DNA of 64,000 bases. Source: Labilibaculum filiforme (GTDB taxonomy: Bacteria; Bacteroidota; Bacteroidia; Bacteroidales; Marinifilaceae). Position 1 is the stretch's first letter. The number at the start of each line of letters is the position of its first letter. Shown here one piece after another: positions 7,578-17,099 of this stretch. The position numbers were made by a program, and so were the translations under genes. The notes beneath the pieces are model-generated. The model did not search any database and was not told where the DNA came from. It saw only the letters and a list, made by a program, of their open reading frames with translations. The stretch covers positions 1-64,000 of the forward strand of contig NZ_MVDD01000002.1 in NCBI RefSeq assembly GCF_002843315.1, read 5' to 3'.

Positions 7578-9392
7578 TTAAAACAGTCCACCATTCTGGT
7601 AAATCTCCAACTGAACTTCGGAGAAACGCTCTCCAATTACAGAGATATTCTTAGATATATTGGTGATTTTACCAGTCTCAAAATCCAATCGAATAGTATC
7701 CCCATCCTTTAAATTCAGTTTTAAAATTGTATCGCAGGTCATGATTGGAAAAGCTGCATTAATCGCATTTCGCTCGTAAATTGCCCCGTAGGATTCCGCA
7801 ACAATTGCTTGTATTCCCAGTGCTTTAAAACAATCCACCGCTTGCTGACGAGAACTACCGCTTCCAAAATTTTTGTGCGCAATCACAATATCTCCAGGCA
7901 TGGCTTTTCGTGCGAATTCTTCGTATCCCATTAAATTATCGAAAGTATATTGTCCCATTTCCTCCATCTCAGTAATGGAAAGATAGCGGTTGTGGAAAAT
8001 CATATCTGTATCGATATTATCCATGGGAATGTACCACACGCGCCCTTCAATTCTCTTCGGTTTATCGATGGTCTTATGTCCTGAATGAAGCATTGTCCCC
8101 ACCTCTTTTAATTTTGCTTTTCCAGTACCAAATGTAACGGGAAGCTCTGGTATTTCGTTGTGCGGAACAATACAACCAGCAATGGCAGATGCTGTTACCG
8201 TAGCTGGTGAAGCTAAATAAACCAGTCCTTTGCCCTGTTTGCCAGGGAAATTTCTGTTCCCAGTGCTAATCGTCACTTCACCAACTCCATTTTGGCCAAC
8301 CTGACCAGCCGCACAACCTGCGCATCCGGCATTAGAAACCAAGGCTCCAGCTTCTTTAAATATATTTAGTAAACCTTCTTTTAAACATTCCTTCCATATT
8401 TCGTCGGTTGCAGGAACAATTTTAAAAACGACACCCGGAGCTACCTTTTTCCCTTTTAGGATGTTTGCCACGATTCGAAAATCTTCCATGCGTCCATTGG
8501 TACAGCTTCCAATAAAAGCAGAATCAATTTTCACTCCTTTAGCTTTACCAACTGGAACGGTATTATGAGGCTCACCTGGCAAGGAAACACGAGGAACAAA
8601 CTTTTCAATATCCATTTCAAACACTTGATCGTACTCAGCATCAAAATCTGCTCTTACTACATCGATTTTTTTTCCACTACGATACTCAGCGTATTCCATA
8701 ATAGCCTCATTAGGCGTAAATAGAATAATAATACAGCCCATTTCGGTAGCCATCGATGAAATGGTAATTCTTTCATCAAGCGTAAGATGATCCACCTCTT
8801 CGCCATAAATCTCGACGGCATATCCGAGAAGGGAATTCGCTCCAAATCGATTCAATAGTCCCAAAACGATGTCCTTCGCAAAAATTCCCTCTGGTCGTTT
8901 CCCGTTAAGATTAATTTTTACGCTTTTAGGAACTTTGAACCACAGCTTCCCTTTGTGAATAGCTACTGCAATGTCTTTATCGCCCATTCCCTGTCCGAAT
9001 GCACCTACAGCACCCAATATATTGGCATGAGAATCGGTAGTTACGGCTGTAATTCCCGAATAAGCCAGACCTTGCTCAATTAAAGTATGCGTTCCTATCC
9101 CCACATTAATATCAAATACCTTCACACCATTATCACGAGCAAACAATCTACATATTTGTTGATTTACTGCATATTTCTGATCCGACCCCGTAGGATTACA
9201 ATCGAAAGTAAAAAAAGTCTTTTTTGGATCGGCAATTGTTAGGTTATACTCCTGCATATTCTTAACTACATTGGCACCACCAAAATCTCGCGCCGCACGA
9301 ATATCTATTTCAATATCAACAATTTCGCCAGGTTTCACAACACTCTCTTTGGAGTGATTTGCTAGAATTTTTTCGATTAATGTCATTCCCAT
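7578..9392 (-). CDS. Fused aconitase/isopropylmalate dehydratase-family hydro-lyase, paralogue B
   Basis: A 604-aa protein with the same fused layout as its neighbour. Iron-sulfur ligands are C297 (GSCTNGR), C357 and C360 (CAGC). The swivel domain carries F-G-S-G-S-S-R-Q-Q. It departs from paralogue A in the first active-site strand: the D-H-N motif is replaced by F-D-C-N-P-T-G, and the later motif reads T-D-S-H-A-N. Known: substrate choice in this superfamily is set by the swivel loop and these N-terminal residues. Inferred: the two proteins act on different substrates, possibly successive steps. It is the upstream gene of the pair. An alternative start two codons in (second ATG) is possible. 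Confidence 0.83.
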   Translation of the reverse strand: MGMTLIEKILANHSKESVVKPGEIVDIEIDIRAARDFGGANVVKNMQEYNLTIADPKKTFFTFDCNPTGSDQKYAVNQQICRLFARDNGVKVFDINVGIGTHTLIEQGLAYSGITAVTTDSHANILGAVGAFGQGMGDKDIAVAIHKGKLWFKVPKSVKINLNGKRPEGIFAKDIVLGLLNRFGANSLLGYAVEIYGEEVDHLTLDERITISSMATEMGCIIILFTPNEAIMEYAEYRSGKKIDVVRADFDAEYDQVFEMDIEKFVPRVSLPGEPHNTVPVGKAKGVKIDSAFIGSCTNGRMEDFRIVANILKGKKVAPGVVFKIVPATDEIWKECLKEGLLNIFKEAGALVSNAGCAGCAAGQVGQNGVGEVTISTGNRNFPGKQGKGLVYLASPATVTASAIAGCIVPHNEIPELPVTFGTGKAKLKEVGTMLHSGHKTIDKPKRIEGRVWYIPMDNIDTDMIFHNRYLSITEMEEMGQYTFDNLMGYEEFARKAMPGDIVIAHKNFGSGSSRQQAVDCFKALGIQAIVAESYGAIYERNAINAAFPIMTCDTILKLNLKDGDTIRLDFETGKITNISKNISVIGERFSEVQLEIYQNGGLF

Positions 9393-9651
9393 AGTTCAAA
9401 TATTTTAGATTTGATATTATCTCTTCCTGTTTTACTACAGCTCACAAAACCAACACCACTTCTTCTAAATTTACACAAAATATATTCGCTAGCCTCATCA
9501 ATTAATTCCGATTTAAGGATAGCTTGATTAATTGTGAAAAATAGAAAACTCACGTCCTTCACAAATCCGTAGATTACTCAATATGAGCACAAAAGCCATT
9601 CCATTTTTCTTAAGAAACAAAAACATGACCATCAAATAATCAAAAGCAAAG
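9393..9651. other. Divergent intergenic region between hydro-lyase B and the MFS gene
   Basis: No coding potential seen. It must hold the promoter for the minus-strand hydro-lyase pair, though no clear TAnnTTTG was found close to 9392. The MFS promoter lies at its right edge. Confidence 0.5.
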
Positions 9652-9683
9652 ACTTTTCTATTCCGAATGAGCGTGTATCTTTG
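9652..9683 (+). promoter_or_regulatory. Promoter of the MFS transporter gene
   Basis: TATCTTTG (9676-9683) matches the Bacteroidota -7 consensus TAnnTTTG. A T-rich -33 element (CTTTTC, about 9651-9656) lies 20 bp upstream. The start codon follows 17 bp after the -7 box. Confidence 0.6.
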
Positions 9684-9700
9684 CAATTCAAATTAAAGCG

Positions 9701-10873
9701 ATGACGAGATCCATTTCCGGAAATATTCCCAAACTGTATTTGATTAAAATTGCCAAGTGGTTTATGCTTACCATGCCCATTATTGTGCTCTTTTATCAGG
9801 AGAATGGTTTGAGTATGCAGGATGTATTAACCCTAAAGGGGATTTATTCTGTTGCTGTTGTTGCCCTCGAAATTCCTTCGGGATACATTGCCGACGTTTG
9901 GGGCCGAAAAAAATCACTCATTCTAGGTTCTATTTTAGGTTGCTTGGGCTTTGTAGTCTACTCTTTTAGCTCCGAATTTAGTGGCTTCTTACTTGCAGAA
10001 TTAATACTAGGAATTGGCAGTAGTTTTATATCCGGTTCCGATTCTGCTATGCTTTACGATAGTCTGCTTAAAATGGACAGAGAAAAAGAATATCTAAAAC
10101 AAGAAAGCAGAGTAATGTCGGTTGGTAATTTTGCAGAAGCCTTAGCTGGCATCGCCGGTGGCAGTTTGGCTTTAATTAGCCTGAGAACACCCTTTATTTT
10201 TCAATCATTTATTGCATTCATAGCCATTCCAGCTTCCATTTTATTAGTTGATCCAAATCAAAATTCCATCAAAATAAAAGTTGGATTTAAGCATATTTTA
10301 AGCATTGTAAAATTCTCACTTTGGGACAATGCTAAATTGCGTTGGAATATTGTACTCTCTTCGGTAATTGGATCGGCAACACTAACATTGGCTTGGTTCA
10401 TTCAACCTTACTTGCGTGATTTAGAACTAGAAGTAAGTACCATTGGAATCATCTGGACACTTTTGAACTTAACCGTCGGCTTCGTAGCCCTTTCAGCACA
10501 TCGAGTAGAGGGATATCTTGGCAAAACAGGCACTTCTGTTTTTATCGTTATTGGAATATCGGCTGGCTTTATATTAACAGGATGGTTTAATTCTTTAATT
10601 GGGATTGGTGTCCTTTTCTTTTTCTATTTTGTGCGTGGAATTGCGACTCCTGTTTTAAAAAATTACATCAACCAAATTACGGCATCAGAAATGAGAGCCA
10701 CGGTACTTTCGGTGCGTAATTTTATTATTCGAATTTGCTTTGCCATTATTGGTCCTTTTTTAGGATGGTACACCGACCATTACACCCTTGCTTCGGCTTT
10801 GATATTAGCTGGTATCATCTTCTTTATTTTAGGCGGAATTAGTGTGTTTTTCATGACCAAAGTGGAGAAATAA
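9701..10873 (+). CDS. Major facilitator superfamily transporter
   Basis: A 390-aa integral membrane protein with about 12 hydrophobic segments. The MFS loop 2-3 signature is clear: G-Y-I-A-D-V-W-G-R-K-K near residues 60-72. Length and topology are typical of small-molecule efflux or uptake MFS permeases. The substrate cannot be told from sequence. It is monocistronic: divergent from the hydro-lyase pair and convergent with the sulfatase operon. Transport of a metabolite made by the neighbouring dehydratases is possible but unsupported. Confidence 0.85.
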   Translation: MTRSISGNIPKLYLIKIAKWFMLTMPIIVLFYQENGLSMQDVLTLKGIYSVAVVALEIPSGYIADVWGRKKSLILGSILGCLGFVVYSFSSEFSGFLLAELILGIGSSFISGSDSAMLYDSLLKMDREKEYLKQESRVMSVGNFAEALAGIAGGSLALISLRTPFIFQSFIAFIAIPASILLVDPNQNSIKIKVGFKHILSIVKFSLWDNAKLRWNIVLSSVIGSATLTLAWFIQPYLRDLELEVSTIGIIWTLLNLTVGFVALSAHRVEGYLGKTGTSVFIVIGISAGFILTGWFNSLIGIGVLFFFYFVRGIATPVLKNYINQITASEMRATVLSVRNFIIRICFAIIGPFLGWYTDHYTLASALILAGIIFFILGGISVFFMTKVEK

Positions 10874-10936
10874 AAAAACTGCAAACAATTCTAATTAAAG
10901 AATTGATTACAGTTTTATATATGCTGCACAATGATC

Positions 10937-10970
10937 GGTCATAGGTCATAGGTCATAGCATGCTATGACC
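10937..10970. repeat. Triple GGTCATA tandem repeat ending in a 20-bp palindrome
   Basis: GGTCATA occurs three times head to tail (10937, 10944, 10951). The last copy starts a perfect 20-bp palindrome, GGTCATAGCA / TGCTATGACC (10951-10970). It lies between the convergent MFS and sulfatase genes and may terminate both, though T-runs are short. Confidence 0.6.
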
Positions 10971-10981
10971 CTACATTTTAA

Positions 10982-12541
10982 TTAATAAAAATCCCAAAAA
11001 TCATAGGCATAATCGATGTGTTCTTTATAATCTCCTAATTCAACAGCTTTCTCCTTCATTTCTATTCTCATTACTTTCAAAACTTCCTCATATTCAGGCA
11101 GGAATGAAAGATTAGTTGTTTCCCAAGGATCATTCTTGATATTAAACAAAAGTGTGACTCTTGATCCGGACACGAACTCTCCTTTTTGTTTCGAAAAATC
11201 CTTTGCCCGAACGAATTCAATCAGTTTATAATCTCCTTTACGATATGCCCGTTGATGCTGACGGTACGCATGATAGGTATAATCTCTCACTTGTTTTTTT
11301 TCTCCTTTAATCACCGGCACTAAACTTTTTCCATCCACCGATTCGGGAATAGACAAGTTCGTTAAATCACAAATAGTTGGAAAAATATCATAAGTATAAG
11401 TCAAGGCATCAATTCTTTTTCCTTTCTCGGCCCCATTTGCACCAGAAATAATAAATGGCACATGAACACCATCCTCATCGTAAACACTTTGCTTGCCAAT
11501 TAAACCATGACAACCAACCGCCAAACCACTATCTCCTGCAAAAACAATTAAGGTATTCTCATACTGTCCACTTTCTTTCAAGGCTGTAATTACTCGTCCA
11601 ATTTGAGCATCCAAATGTGTAATAATCGCATAATAATCAGCCAAATGCTGACGTGCAACTTCTGGAGTTCTTGGCCACGGAGCCAAAGCCTCATCGCGCA
11701 AAACCATATGACCATTATCGAAAGGATGCTGTGGCATATAGGAAGGTGGCAATTGAATGCTGTCAGCAGGATACATATCCCGATATTTTTGTGGTGCCTG
11801 ACGAGGATCGTGAGGTGCATGAAAAGCCAGATACATGAAAAATGGATCTTTTTCTTTATAGCTTTCAATATAATTTATTGCTTTATCAGCAAATATTTCA
11901 GATGTATGAGGTCCATCTTCTTCCGTTCCTGTTGGTCCGCGTTTATCCTCTTTTGTGAGTGCTCTTCGAACGGTATTTCCATTCTCATCGTAAACCAGTA
12001 AATAAGCATCATCATTACTAAACTTTGCTTCTTTATCCCAATCCCAAAGAGGCATTCGAAAATGGTCGGTAAGGTAAAGACCACGTCCCATCACGGTTGA
12101 TCCCGAATCGAATGAACGCACTAAGGAATTATTATCCTGATGCCATTTCCCAACCATTTGAGTATTGTATCCAGCCTCGTTAAATCTCTCTCCGATAGTT
12201 GTTTGATCTTCTGGAATGAAGTGTCCTTCCCCTTTTAAATGAAACAATTGACGTCCGGTATGCAACATGGCACGACTAGGCACACAAGTAGCTCCAGAAA
12301 ATGATCCCATTAAATAAGCATTCGTAAATGCGATACCATTAGTTGCTAAAGCATCGATATTTGGCGTTTTAACTTGCTGATGACCCAATGCATGCACCCC
12401 TGAATAACGATGATCATCAGTAAAAATAAGTAATACATTCTGCTTTTTAATTTTCTTTGCAAAAACCTCTTTCGCACCTGACACCAAAAACAAACTCATG
12501 AAAATGAGCAGTATACCAATATTTTTTTGTTTGAAACACAT
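10982..12541 (-). CDS. Family S1 sulfatase (formylglycine-dependent), exported
   Basis: An exported sulfatase of about 519 aa. The start at 12541 gives a clean signal peptide (MCFKQKNIGILLIF...VFA) and leaves 19 bp after the preceding GH28 stop; a longer frame to 12601 would overlap that gene. Motifs: the metal-binding N-V-L-L-I-F-T-D-D-H, and the modification site C-V-P-S-R near residue 85, where Cys becomes formylglycine. The C-terminal half includes D-A-Q-I-G-R and G-D-S-G-L. Known: S1 sulfatases remove sulfate esters from polysaccharides or their oligosaccharides. The subfamily is not assigned. It is the last gene of the six-gene minus-strand operon. The maturase needed for Cys modification is not in the window. 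Confidence 0.88.
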   Translation of the reverse strand: MCFKQKNIGILLIFMSLFLVSGAKEVFAKKIKKQNVLLIFTDDHRYSGVHALGHQQVKTPNIDALATNGIAFTNAYLMGSFSGATCVPSRAMLHTGRQLFHLKGEGHFIPEDQTTIGERFNEAGYNTQMVGKWHQDNNSLVRSFDSGSTVMGRGLYLTDHFRMPLWDWDKEAKFSNDDAYLLVYDENGNTVRRALTKEDKRGPTGTEEDGPHTSEIFADKAINYIESYKEKDPFFMYLAFHAPHDPRQAPQKYRDMYPADSIQLPPSYMPQHPFDNGHMVLRDEALAPWPRTPEVARQHLADYYAIITHLDAQIGRVITALKESGQYENTLIVFAGDSGLAVGCHGLIGKQSVYDEDGVHVPFIISGANGAEKGKRIDALTYTYDIFPTICDLTNLSIPESVDGKSLVPVIKGEKKQVRDYTYHAYRQHQRAYRKGDYKLIEFVRAKDFSKQKGEFVSGSRVTLLFNIKNDPWETTNLSFLPEYEEVLKVMRIEMKEKAVELGDYKEHIDYAYDFWDFY

Positions 12542-12560
12542 GATTTTTTTATTTATTCTG

Positions 12561-13988
12561 TTATTGAATTTGATATTGTTCTCCGTTAATTTTAGCCTCA
12601 ACTACTTGTTGATTTTGTACGTTTAACATGACAACAGGAAGCCTCTCATCTTTTGCTTCTGTTTGGATTACCAAATTTGAAATCCTTAGAGTTTCCATAT
12701 GTCGTCCCATAATTCCATAAGAAGGCAAAACTCCAAAAAAGCTAAATTCCGGATACTTTTCTTCATCTTCGGGAACTATTACTTTTGCTTGTTCTTTCGT
12801 TCCTCTCCCAGGCAAATAAATTTGGATGTTTTCTAATTTAACAGCACCAAGTGGATGATTTTTTGTACCCGTCATAAAAATTCCTGATGGTGGAGAAACT
12901 CTTGATTCTTCCAAATCCCAAGTAGTTGCTACAACATTACTGATGGTCACATTATTTATACTTCCTACCTCTTGTTTTGGAGCATCACGATAAGTTCTTA
13001 ATCGCTCTCCCAAGCGAATAAAAATTGGCATGTCCACCTTCTCCATTTGAATGCTGTCCATCTTGATGTTATCGATATTTGCACCATCAACACTCAAAAT
13101 CTTAATACCGCCACCACGCGTTTCGTGGATGTAGCAATTCGTAATTGAAATATCGCGAAAGTCACCCATCGATTCGGTTCCAAACTTGATGGTTCCCCAA
13201 TCGCTTTTTAAACGACAATTGCTCACCTGAACATTTTGCGTAGCAACGGGACTCGTCGTTTTAAAACAAATCGCATCATCTCCCGAATCGATGGTACAAT
13301 TTTTAATTACTGCATCTTTACTGGAATCCAGATCGATACCATCGTTATTTTTATGTGCGTGACTATAAATTGTAATGCCATCCACCAAAATATCATTACA
13401 CTGAAAAAAATGACAAGTCCAAGCGGCTGGCTGACGTAAAGAAATATCAGTAAGAGTAACTCGTGAAGATTTTACAAATCGAAGCAAAAAAGGTCTGTTA
13501 TTCACAAATTCATTCAGTCTACTTTCATCGAGCTTTAATTTCCTCATGCATTTTGCCAATGCCTCCCGTTTAAAAAGTTCCCCTCTTCCATCGATAATTC
13601 CTTTTCCGCTAATGGCGATATTTTTGGCATTTAGAGCACCAATTAAACATTTACCGCGTTGTTGTCCAACCGCATCTGTAAATGGGTCAATTGTTTGATA
13701 ATCCCCAGGATTATCGCTACCAATTAGTTGAGCTCCTTCGTCTACTTTCAGCGTCACATTATCTTTCAGTAAAACTGTTCCCGAAACGTAAATTCCATCG
13801 CGAATAAGAACCGTTCCTCCTCCCGCTTCACTGCACTCATCAATAGCAGTTTGAATAAAAGCAGTATTCAGAGTCAAACTATCTCCTTTGGCTCCATAAT
13901 CTTGAATGTTCCATACCGTTTTGGGTGCTTGGCAAGAAATAAGGAAAAACACAATTCCCGCAAGTAATAACAATCTATTTTTAAGCAT
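12561..13988 (-). CDS. GH28-family (polygalacturonase-like) glycosidase, lipoprotein
   Basis: A 475-aa right-handed beta-helix protein. The start at 13988 gives a lipoprotein signal (MLKNRLLLLAG...LISC) and 10 bp from the GH29 stop; the ATG at 14012 would overlap it. GH28 active-site motifs: N-N-D-G-I-D-L-D and S-G-D-D-A-I-C-F-K, which carry the catalytic aspartates. The usual G-H-G histidine turn is not obvious; the equivalent region reads W-G-T-I-K-F-G-T. Known: GH28 inverting enzymes cut alpha-galacturonosides and, in divergent members, rhamnogalacturonan or other uronosides. It is the fifth gene of the operon. The missing G-H-G suggests a substrate other than plain polygalacturonan. Confidence 0.82.
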   Translation of the reverse strand: MLKNRLLLLAGIVFFLISCQAPKTVWNIQDYGAKGDSLTLNTAFIQTAIDECSEAGGGTVLIRDGIYVSGTVLLKDNVTLKVDEGAQLIGSDNPGDYQTIDPFTDAVGQQRGKCLIGALNAKNIAISGKGIIDGRGELFKREALAKCMRKLKLDESRLNEFVNNRPFLLRFVKSSRVTLTDISLRQPAAWTCHFFQCNDILVDGITIYSHAHKNNDGIDLDSSKDAVIKNCTIDSGDDAICFKTTSPVATQNVQVSNCRLKSDWGTIKFGTESMGDFRDISITNCYIHETRGGGIKILSVDGANIDNIKMDSIQMEKVDMPIFIRLGERLRTYRDAPKQEVGSINNVTISNVVATTWDLEESRVSPPSGIFMTGTKNHPLGAVKLENIQIYLPGRGTKEQAKVIVPEDEEKYPEFSFFGVLPSYGIMGRHMETLRISNLVIQTEAKDERLPVVMLNVQNQQVVEAKINGEQYQIQ

Positions 13989-13998
13989 ATTAACAATT

Positions 13999-15546
13999 TT
14001 ATTTTTCAACAATTTTACGCCTCTCCATCTTCAAACAGTAAGCAAAATCACATGGTTTTTCTTTGGGAAAAGTTACGATCAAAGCTCCTTCAGTTTGTTC
14101 CCATTCTATTTTGTCGTTTGAACCAATCAAACTTATATTTTTAATTTGCCCTGGATATAATTTCCCTTGAAAGCCTAAACTTTTAATGTGCAATTTATCC
14201 GTTGGCCAATCCAAACAGATCGCGTACAAAGCATCCCCTTTTTCCGTAAAACGGATGTCTTTTTCGGTATACTTAGGAATTTCATTCCCCTGATTTTTTC
14301 CTTGACCATGATGTCCTGGATTAATTACCTCTGCCGGTCCTTCGCCATAAATTACCCAAGGAGCTGTTCCATAAATTGCTTCTCCGTTTAATTTCAACCA
14401 ATCGCCCATAGCATACAATTCCTTTTTCACTTCTTCAGAGAAACTACCATCTGCTTTAGGAGGTACATTCAACAAAATTCGACCATTCTTACTGGTTATA
14501 TCCGCCAACATATCAATTAACATGTTCGCATCTTTCAGCTTGTTTTTAGGATTGTAAAACCAAACCGTTGGCCAAACCATGTGCTGTTGCATGTTGATAT
14601 CAGCCATCCAAGGATCGAATTGCAAACCATTCAAATTTCCATTTTCGATATCGCGCATTGCTATTCCTGGTGGGATATCGTATGATTTATAGATAAAACC
14701 AACCTCTTTTCCCCATTCCTGAGCTTTGTTAAAATACCTACTTAAATAGGCTTGTTGAATATCTTCACGAATGCCAGACATATGAACAGCTTTTCCTGTA
14801 TCAACTATTTTTCCGTCTACCAATACCTTCTGTTTCTCAAGCTGTAGCGTTCCTCCAAAACCTACATCAGTCCAAACAATATCGGGCTGATATAGCTCCA
14901 TCGCCTCCGTCATTCTTTCTAACCAACCTTGCAGGTATTCCGTTCTAAAACGACCTTCTTTCCCATAAATAGTAGGATCAGTCCCTGTCACTACATTTTC
15001 ATGCTTTGGCGATACATAAGTAGTATCGGTAGAAGAAATTGGTCCCCACAAAGTACTACTATGAAATGAGGCTATAAGCTTCATATCTCGTTTCCGGATT
15101 TCACTTGCCAAACTGCCAAAAATATCAACTTTCGGACCTTTTTTTACCGAATTCCAATCGGTGATCTTCGAATCCCAATTCAACATCCCATTTACGTGCC
15201 AGGCTACAGGTCCCGCAAATTGAGCTCCAGCTCTTTCGAACAAATCCACCCATTCTTTTGCCGAGAATTTCTCCCCTTTCCACTTTTCAATCGCTTCTGC
15301 GTGTGGCATATCCGGATTTCCACTTTCGAGCACCACCGACTGAGCTCCCCAATGACTGTAAATTCCAAATTTGGCATCCTCGAGCCATTGCGGTGTATTG
15401 TGTTTTCTCAATGATGACCAATTGGCTTCATAGGGAATTTGCTTTACTTCCTTTTTCATCGCCTCTTGAGCACAACTAGAAAGTAGAATGCTTGCCATTA
15501 CAGCTAACAAACTCACCCGTTTTTTTGATAGATTTATTTTCATCAT
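13999..15546 (-). CDS. GH29 alpha-L-fucosidase-like glycosidase, lipoprotein
   Basis: A 515-aa lipoprotein (signal ending L-L-S-S-C25). The fold starts with W-L-E-D-A-K-F-G-I-Y-S-H-W-G, the GH29 N-terminal hallmark. The likely nucleophile is D227 in I-V-W-T-D-V-G-F-G-G. A C-terminal beta-sandwich follows N-G-R-I-L-L-N-V-P-P. Known: GH29 retaining enzymes remove alpha-L-fucose, and some members act on alpha-L-galactose. It is closely related to the GH29 at 17100-18605 (shared block order and many shared peptides), pointing to an in-operon duplication with a sulfatase between. Surface or periplasmic action on sulfated fucose-containing chains is inferred. Confidence 0.87.
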   Translation of the reverse strand: MMKINLSKKRVSLLAVMASILLSSCAQEAMKKEVKQIPYEANWSSLRKHNTPQWLEDAKFGIYSHWGAQSVVLESGNPDMPHAEAIEKWKGEKFSAKEWVDLFERAGAQFAGPVAWHVNGMLNWDSKITDWNSVKKGPKVDIFGSLASEIRKRDMKLIASFHSSTLWGPISSTDTTYVSPKHENVVTGTDPTIYGKEGRFRTEYLQGWLERMTEAMELYQPDIVWTDVGFGGTLQLEKQKVLVDGKIVDTGKAVHMSGIREDIQQAYLSRYFNKAQEWGKEVGFIYKSYDIPPGIAMRDIENGNLNGLQFDPWMADINMQQHMVWPTVWFYNPKNKLKDANMLIDMLADITSKNGRILLNVPPKADGSFSEEVKKELYAMGDWLKLNGEAIYGTAPWVIYGEGPAEVINPGHHGQGKNQGNEIPKYTEKDIRFTEKGDALYAICLDWPTDKLHIKSLGFQGKLYPGQIKNISLIGSNDKIEWEQTEGALIVTFPKEKPCDFAYCLKMERRKIVEK

Positions 15547-15568
15547 GGGTCTATTTTTTATGTTTGGA

Positions 15569-17083
15569 CTATTCTAATTCCTTACTTCTCATTTCCAACA
15601 AACCATCAACACTGGTGTTAATCGGCACCTTATCAACACCTAAATATTTTCTAGCATCAATAATTTTATCACCTGTTTGTTTTTGCCATTTGAACAAAAG
15701 TTGCTGATAGTTTTTCACCTGTTCCTGGTGTTTGACATCGAAAGCCAAGTTTTTTAGTTGTTTGATATCCTTTTGTAGATCGTACAGCTCAAAAGGCGGT
15801 TTTGCTATGAAATACATGGCTTGCAAATCGGTCAATTTATTATTCTTCTGCAAGTCTTTCATGCTCTTAAAAGTTAATGCTCGGCTTGCATAACTATTTT
15901 CACAATAGGGAAGCTCTGGGAAAAAATGATGGATGTATTGAAAATCTTTAGTGATCACAGTTCGAGAACAATCAAAAGTGCCATCCATACCATCGCGAGT
16001 AGCAAAAACACAAGTACGTTTACGAGGAGCCTTACTCAATAAATTGAGTCCTTCCATTGTTTTTGGAACCTCAGCACTTACTGCCTGCAGACAGGTTGGA
16101 GCAATATCAATTATACTTGCCAGCTCTTTATTTACTTGCCCCGCTTTAATATGATTTGGCCAGCGCAATATCATGGGAATATGAACACCTGTATACCACA
16201 AACATTGCTTATGTCGTTGTAGTGTTGCTCCATGATCCGACATTAAAATGACCATGGTATTATCGGCACAGCCACTCTCCTCAAGAGCATCTAAAAATTT
16301 ACCAACTTCAAAATCAACATGGGATACCGCATCTAAACTCGATGCCAATATATGACGAACCTCTCCATTATCTGAATAGTATAGAGGAACATCAATATGA
16401 GTTGAATCGACAGCTATTCCGCGCTCTTTTGCCCAAATACGTCCGGGTTCAAAACCGTGTTTTTTCCCTGTTTCGATATTCGCATAAGCGAAAAAAGGCT
16501 GTCCTTCCCTCTTCTTTGTCCACTCGCCTCCATTAAAATAGGTTGAAATATCAGTAGGATCAATTATTTGCAAATGATCAAATACCTCTTTACCACTCTC
16601 CTGATTGTTCTCCCACTTCCCTCTATCAAAATTCAGATCGGTTTTTGCCGTTGCACCATAAATCTTATTGTACATACGATCGCCATTGCTTTTAAAATTG
16701 ACGGTAAAATAGCCCGCCTCACTCATCAATTGAGTCAAAATTGTATAAGCTTCGGGTAACTTATCGATATACGAACTACGATGCTGTGGGCACCCAACCG
16801 TTGAAGCATAACAACCTGTAAATAAAGAAGTATGGCTAGGACTACAAACTGGAGCCGTTGCATATGCCCGAGTAAACCTCATTCCCTCACCTGCCAATTG
16901 ATCAATATTTGGTGTTTGAGTTAATTTGTTTCCATAACAGCCAAAATCAGGATCTAAATCATCCAAAAACAGAATTAATATATTGGGCCTGTCCGATTCC
17001 GCTTTCAGCATTGTACTTGGTATCAATGCCAAAAGAAGAATTAAGAATACCGCTCTTACGATTCTATTCATGTTACAATTCAT
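15569..17083 (-). CDS. Family S1 sulfatase with altered C-S-P-S-H modification motif
   Basis: An exported sulfatase of about 504 aa. The start at 17083 follows the preceding stop by 16 bp and keeps the signal peptide; 17071 is an alternative. The metal site N-I-L-I-L-F-L-D-D-L-D is present. The formylglycine motif reads C-S-P-S-H-T near residue 80: the usual Arg of C-x-P-S-R is His (codon CAT, read directly). Other features: D-H-G-A-T-L and a C-terminal F-E-L-Y-D-L. Known: this Arg contacts the active site and matters for recognition by formylglycine-generating enzymes, so activity may be altered or a different maturase used. Fourth from the start of the operon, between the two GH29 genes. 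Confidence 0.85.
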   Translation of the reverse strand: MNCNMNRIVRAVFLILLLALIPSTMLKAESDRPNILILFLDDLDPDFGCYGNKLTQTPNIDQLAGEGMRFTRAYATAPVCSPSHTSLFTGCYASTVGCPQHRSSYIDKLPEAYTILTQLMSEAGYFTVNFKSNGDRMYNKIYGATAKTDLNFDRGKWENNQESGKEVFDHLQIIDPTDISTYFNGGEWTKKREGQPFFAYANIETGKKHGFEPGRIWAKERGIAVDSTHIDVPLYYSDNGEVRHILASSLDAVSHVDFEVGKFLDALEESGCADNTMVILMSDHGATLQRHKQCLWYTGVHIPMILRWPNHIKAGQVNKELASIIDIAPTCLQAVSAEVPKTMEGLNLLSKAPRKRTCVFATRDGMDGTFDCSRTVITKDFQYIHHFFPELPYCENSYASRALTFKSMKDLQKNNKLTDLQAMYFIAKPPFELYDLQKDIKQLKNLAFDVKHQEQVKNYQQLLFKWQKQTGDKIIDARKYLGVDKVPINTSVDGLLEMRSKELE

Positions 17084-17099
17084 GTATAAAGTTGATGAA

